Shown here: in pieces, positions 15,432 to 18,706 of the stretch
Numbering within the stretch: the first letter of the stretch is position 1
Layout of the letters: the number at the start of each line of letters is the position of its first letter
Source of the DNA: an uncultured Paraprevotella sp.
Lineage (GTDB): Bacteria > Bacteroidota > Bacteroidia > Bacteroidales > Bacteroidaceae
Reading direction: 5' to 3'
Length of the DNA stretch: 18,706 bases
Assembly: GCA_900766785.1 (NCBI GenBank)
Contig: CAAFWT010000223.1
Span: 1-18,706 of the forward strand
Notes under the pieces: model-generated
Database searches by the model: none
What the model saw: only the letters and a program-made list of their open reading frames with translations
Told to the model about the DNA's origin: nothing
Made by a program: the position numbers and the translations under genes

Positions 15432-16054
15432 TGAGAAGGTTTCAGATAATAGTAGAGGGTGATGCCGACAAAAAATTCTTCGAGGATTACTATCACCATA
15501 TTTTCGGAGAGAAAGCCCCTAAAGGCAGTATTACCCATCCTGGCAAAGACGGAGACACTGGTGGCTATCAGAAACTGAAGTCTGAAGATGCCATTGGTCT
15601 CATGCGTCAGAATACTGATATGGGAGGCATTAACCTCGTCATTTTCGATGCAGACGAAGATACAGAATCCCGTCGTGCCGAATTGCTTGCCATCAAAGAA
15701 GAATTTGGTGTGGAGTTTGAATTATTCCTTTTGCCGAACAACAAAGATGTAGGTGCATTGGAAGACTTGCTTGAAAACATCATCAACCCCAACAATCAAT
15801 CCGTAATGGATTGTTGGCAGACATACGAAGGAGAACTTGAAAAGGTACGAATCCCGTCGAAAACACCTCCTACGCTGACTATCCCTGCAAAAAAGACCAA
15901 GATATACGCCTATCTTGAAACTCTGTTGGGAAAATCAAGAAGTCAGAAGAAACTGATTAAGGACGCCAATCGCAATTATAAGAATACACAGCACTGGAAT
16001 CTGGATGCCGAGTATCTGGAGCCGCTGAAGGAGTTCTTGCGAAAATGGTTATAA
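15431..16054 (+). CDS. TOPRIM-fold protein, DUF3226/OLD-nuclease-like
   Basis: A 207-residue protein. FQIIVEGDADKKFFEDYY at the N-terminus has the TOPRIM glutamate (E9), INLVIFDADED (67-77) the DxD pair (D73, D75), and LLPNNKDVGALEDLLENII (100-118) the acidic stretch seen in DUF3226-type proteins. TOPRIM domains of this kind coordinate Mg2+ in OLD-family nucleases and in the effector halves of AbiL and PARIS. No helicase or other domain is present. The gene is translationally coupled to the preceding ATPase and its stop is two bases from the methyltransferase start at 16057. A nuclease or tRNA-cleaving effector activated by the ATPase is the leading guess. Activity and target cannot be read from sequence. 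Confidence 0.8.
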   Translation: MRRFQIIVEGDADKKFFEDYYHHIFGEKAPKGSITHPGKDGDTGGYQKLKSEDAIGLMRQNTDMGGINLVIFDADEDTESRRAELLAIKEEFGVEFELFLLPNNKDVGALEDLLENIINPNNQSVMDCWQTYEGELEKVRIPSKTPPTLTIPAKKTKIYAYLETLLGKSRSQKKLIKDANRNYKNTQHWNLDAEYLEPLKEFLRKWL

Positions 16055-16056
16055 GT

Positions 16057-17283
16057 ATGGACAAAATGAAGCTATATACGGTTATTGATCTCTTTGCTGG
16101 AGCAGGAGGCTTGTCTGAAGGATTTGTTCAGGCAGGTTTTGTTCCTATTGCTCACGTTGAAATGGATAAAGATGCATGCAACACATTGAGAACTCGATGC
16201 TGTTTCCATTATTTGCGAGCTAACAACCAGCTGGATGTTTATTATAAATATCTGAAAGGTGAGATTAACCGTGAGACCCTTTATGCAAGTGTTCCTGCCG
16301 AAGTAACCAATGCCGTAATCAATGTCGAAATATCAGACAAAACAATAAACGATACATTTGACAAGATAAAGTTACTTGCCAAAGGACGTAAAATAGATAT
16401 GATAATCGGCGGACCTCCATGTCAGGCATACTCTTTGTTGGGAAGGCATAGAAAGGCGATGGAAAATGATCCTCGTACTTTGCTATATCTGCAGTATGGT
16501 AAGTTCCTAAAAGAGTTTACTCCAAAAGGGTTTGTTTTCGAGAATGTTCCTGGTTTGCTAAGTGCCAAAAAAGGAAAGCATTTCCAGAATTTACAAACCT
16601 ATTTTGACGAATTAGGATATAAAGTACATTTTAAGATGCTGAATGCATCTGATTATGGTGTACTACAGGAGAGACATCGAATAATCATCGTTGGCTGGCA
16701 GAAAAATAATGATATTGGTTATCCCGATATAAAAAAGAGCTCCACAGATGCTGTTATCAATGATATTTTAGGAGACTTGCCGCTATTGAAAGCAGGAGAA
16801 ATAGAAATGGTGTCTTCATACAAGAAGGAAAATAACTCATATTTGCGTGAAAGTGGAATTCGGGCAGATGATGAGATTTTTGTTACACAGAATATAACTC
16901 GTCCTGTTAATGCTAATGATGCAGCGATATATGCTTACGCTATTAAATTGTGGGATAGTAAGCAAGTTCGTGTCAAATATACGGATTTGCCTATAGAACT
17001 TCGTACTCAAAAAAATGAAAACTCTTTCCTAGACAGGTTTAAAGTTGTGAATGGTAACGGTAATGCCCATACTGTAGTAGCACATTTAGCAAAGGATGGG
17101 CATTACTATATTCATCCATCATTGAGCGTATGTCGTTCCGTATCAGTAAGGGAAGCCGCACGCATGCAGTCCTTCCCAGACAATTTCTTTTTTGAAGGTA
17201 GTCGTTCTGCTGTGTTTAAGCAGATTGGCAATGCTGTACCTGTTTTGATGGCAAAGAAAATTGCAGAATCAATGTTAAAGTAA
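16057..17283 (+). CDS. DNA (cytosine-5) methyltransferase
   Basis: A 408-residue C5-cytosine DNA methylase using S-adenosylmethionine. All main motifs are present: I DLFAGAGGLS (11-20), IV GGPPCQAYS with catalytic C122, VI ENV (162-164), VIII QERHR (204-208), IX SVREAARMQSFP (about 363-374) and X QIGNAVP (about 389-395). The stretch between motifs VIII and IX (about 215-360) holds the target-recognition region, so the recognised site cannot be named. A longer start at 16045 would overlap the previous gene; the ATG at 16057 is chosen because the family N-terminus begins near KLYTVIDLF. The gene is intact and in one reading frame. No cognate restriction endonuclease follows immediately; the next gene is a GHKL ATPase that may be part of the restriction or silencing side. 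Confidence 0.95.
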   Translation: MDKMKLYTVIDLFAGAGGLSEGFVQAGFVPIAHVEMDKDACNTLRTRCCFHYLRANNQLDVYYKYLKGEINRETLYASVPAEVTNAVINVEISDKTINDTFDKIKLLAKGRKIDMIIGGPPCQAYSLLGRHRKAMENDPRTLLYLQYGKFLKEFTPKGFVFENVPGLLSAKKGKHFQNLQTYFDELGYKVHFKMLNASDYGVLQERHRIIIVGWQKNNDIGYPDIKKSSTDAVINDILGDLPLLKAGEIEMVSSYKKENNSYLRESGIRADDEIFVTQNITRPVNANDAAIYAYAIKLWDSKQVRVKYTDLPIELRTQKNENSFLDRFKVVNGNGNAHTVVAHLAKDGHYYIHPSLSVCRSVSVREAARMQSFPDNFFFEGSRSAVFKQIGNAVPVLMAKKIAESMLK

Positions 17284-17323
17284 TTTATGTAATAACATCA
17301 TAAGTGTTTGAGAAATAAAGAAT

Positions 17324-18706
17324 ATGGCTAATAGCAATAAAAAACTAAAATTCACATTTCAAATAGGGACAATAGATCATTTAGGTGTAAAGTTGTACTC
17401 AACTATTCCACCTATGATAGCAGAACTAATCTCAAATGCATGGGATGCAGATGCCCATAATGTATACATGTATTTTAATGATCCTTCTCCAAAATCAATA
17501 ATTGTTCGAGACGATGGTTCTGGAATGGATTTTGATGAACTTAACGATAAGTTTTTGAAAATCGGACGAAACAGACGCGTTTCTACCAATACTGATAGAA
17601 CACCCGGAGAAAGACCTGTTCTTGGCAAAAAAGGATTAGGGAAACTTTCCATGTTTGGTATCGGAAAGAAGATTACCATTTCCACGATAAAAGACGGAAA
17701 GAAAAATTCTTTTGTAATGGATTATGATGCAATTAAAGCATGTAGTCAGCAAAACACCTACGAACCAGTTATACTAGAATATGAAGCTGCTACACAAGAA
17801 GTATCAGGAACAGAAATTAAGATAGAGAACCTTGCACGTCAATCTGGATTTGATTTAGAGGGAATTAGAAAAAATATTTTAAACAGATTTTCTATTTTTT
17901 TCTTCTGATTTTGTTGTGCATATAAACGATGATGTTAATTTGCAGATAGATACAAACGGAATAATTACAGAAAATTTTCAGTTCAAATGGGATTTTCCAA
18001 GAGATTTTAGTGGAGAACAACAATCATTTCAAAGTTTATATGACTTTGGAATGAATAACAAAATCACGGGAACTATATATACCTCTGCAACACCTTTGTC
18101 AAAAAAGCAGCAGGGAATAATACTATTTTCTAGAGGGAAGTTAGTACAAGAGAGTATGAGTTTTAGCGAAAGAGCTAATGACAATTTTTTCCAATACATG
18201 GCAGGTTCTTTTGCCGTTGATTTTATAGATGAATCTCCCGAAGTGGACAATTGTTCTACAGATAGAAAGTCTCTTGCTTGGGATACTTATGGAAATACGG
18301 ACTTGGATCTTTTGAAGCGATTGTTAGAAAAGCTTGTTTCTATGACCCAAAATAAATGGAGGTTATCTAGGAAAGAAGCCAAAAAGCAAAAGATTAGAGA
18401 ACGTGGGGTTGATCTTGACGAATGGATTGATGATCTGAATCCCACAGAAAAGCCACTTGCTAGGAAAATAGTAGATGCTATATTGGAAAATGAAAGTATT
18501 AGTGAGGATGCTGTAAGTAACTACATCTCTTACATAAAAGACATGTATGGATTTACAGGATTTCAAGATTTTACAGCAAAACTTGACGAGTTGGGAGTTC
18601 TAGGAAACGAGAATGCAATTAAATTGTTAACAGATTGGTCCGAAATAGAAGCCAAAGAGTATGCTAAAATTTCAATGGGTAGAATCAAGACCATTAGATC
18701 GGAAGA
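17324..18706 (+). pseudogene. GHKL (MutL/MORC-like) ATPase, frameshifted and cut by the window edge
   Basis: The N-terminal reading frame (17324-17908) holds a GHKL ATPase domain: N-box ELISNAWDAD (34-42) with E34, N38 and D42, DDGSGM (63-68) and the lid GKKGLGKLS (101-109). That chain ends at TGA 17906-17908. If one T is removed from the T7 tract at 17895-17901, the reading continues through SSDFVVHINDDV without a stop to the window end (about 268 more codons, ending near GRIKTIRSEE). The intact protein is therefore longer than about 455 residues and continues past 18706. The late segment DWSEIEAKEYAKI resembles the part that precedes a C-terminal nuclease (DUF4263/Shedu-like) in some bacterial GHKL ATPases, but that region is out of view. 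Such ATPases occur next to DNA methylases in restriction operons. The frameshift may be real decay, a switchable tract or a sequencing error. The gene is 40 bases after the methylase. Confidence 0.8.

Noticed and set aside
17890..17908. Programmed -1 ribosomal frameshift at T-TTT-TTC in the GHKL gene
   Set aside because: The heptamer fits the -1 slippery pattern, but the downstream open frame is in the +1 frame, so a -1 shift would not reach it.

Overview
The window looks like a chromosomal segment of a Bacteroidales bacterium, most likely a Prevotella-type member. Evidence read from the sequence: Bacteroidetes promoters (TTTG/TTGG about 19-22 bases upstream of TAnnTTTG) stand before most transcription units, Shine-Dalgarno sites are mostly weak, two small ECF-sigma/membrane-protein operons are present, and one giant secreted protein ends in a type IX secretion-like sorting tail. 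Genus is an inference.

Layout. (1) 84-2084, minus strand: a Zn/Cd/Pb-type P1B ATPase with a His-rich N-terminus. (2) 2425-3961: an ECF sigma factor and a one-helix membrane protein that is probably its anti-sigma factor, transcribed divergently from the ATPase. (3) 4303-8010: a UraA-type uracil permease followed after 30 bases by a secreted clan GH-D-like glycosidase with a discoidin-like domain. (4) 8375-9703: a three-gene operon of a DUF6249-like membrane protein, a second ECF sigma factor and a two-helix membrane protein (putative anti-sigma), ending in a strong intrinsic terminator. (5) 10142-13819: a 1225-residue secreted CotH-family protein with a discoidin-like N-terminus, two long duplicated repeat blocks and a T9SS-type tail. 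It is bracketed by two 67-bp intergenic elements in opposite orientation. The elements share architecture (three 12-mers at a 22-bp period) but have different palindrome cores. (6) 14124 to the right edge: a visibly more A+T-rich, tightly packed, co-directional cassette, probably a horizontally acquired defence island. It encodes a small XRE regulator, an OLD/AAA-type ATPase, a TOPRIM (DUF3226-like) nuclease candidate, a DNA cytosine-5 methyltransferase and a GHKL (MutL/MORC-like) ATPase. The last gene is frameshifted at a T7 tract and is cut by the window edge.

The two best leads are the defence cassette and the pair of 67-bp elements. In the cassette, a split OLD-like ATPase/TOPRIM pair is fused by gene overlap to a methyltransferase plus GHKL module under what looks like one promoter. 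The element pair immediately flanks the CotH gene, and one copy sits exactly at the edge of the A+T-rich island. Family assignments come from motifs read by eye and no database search was run.
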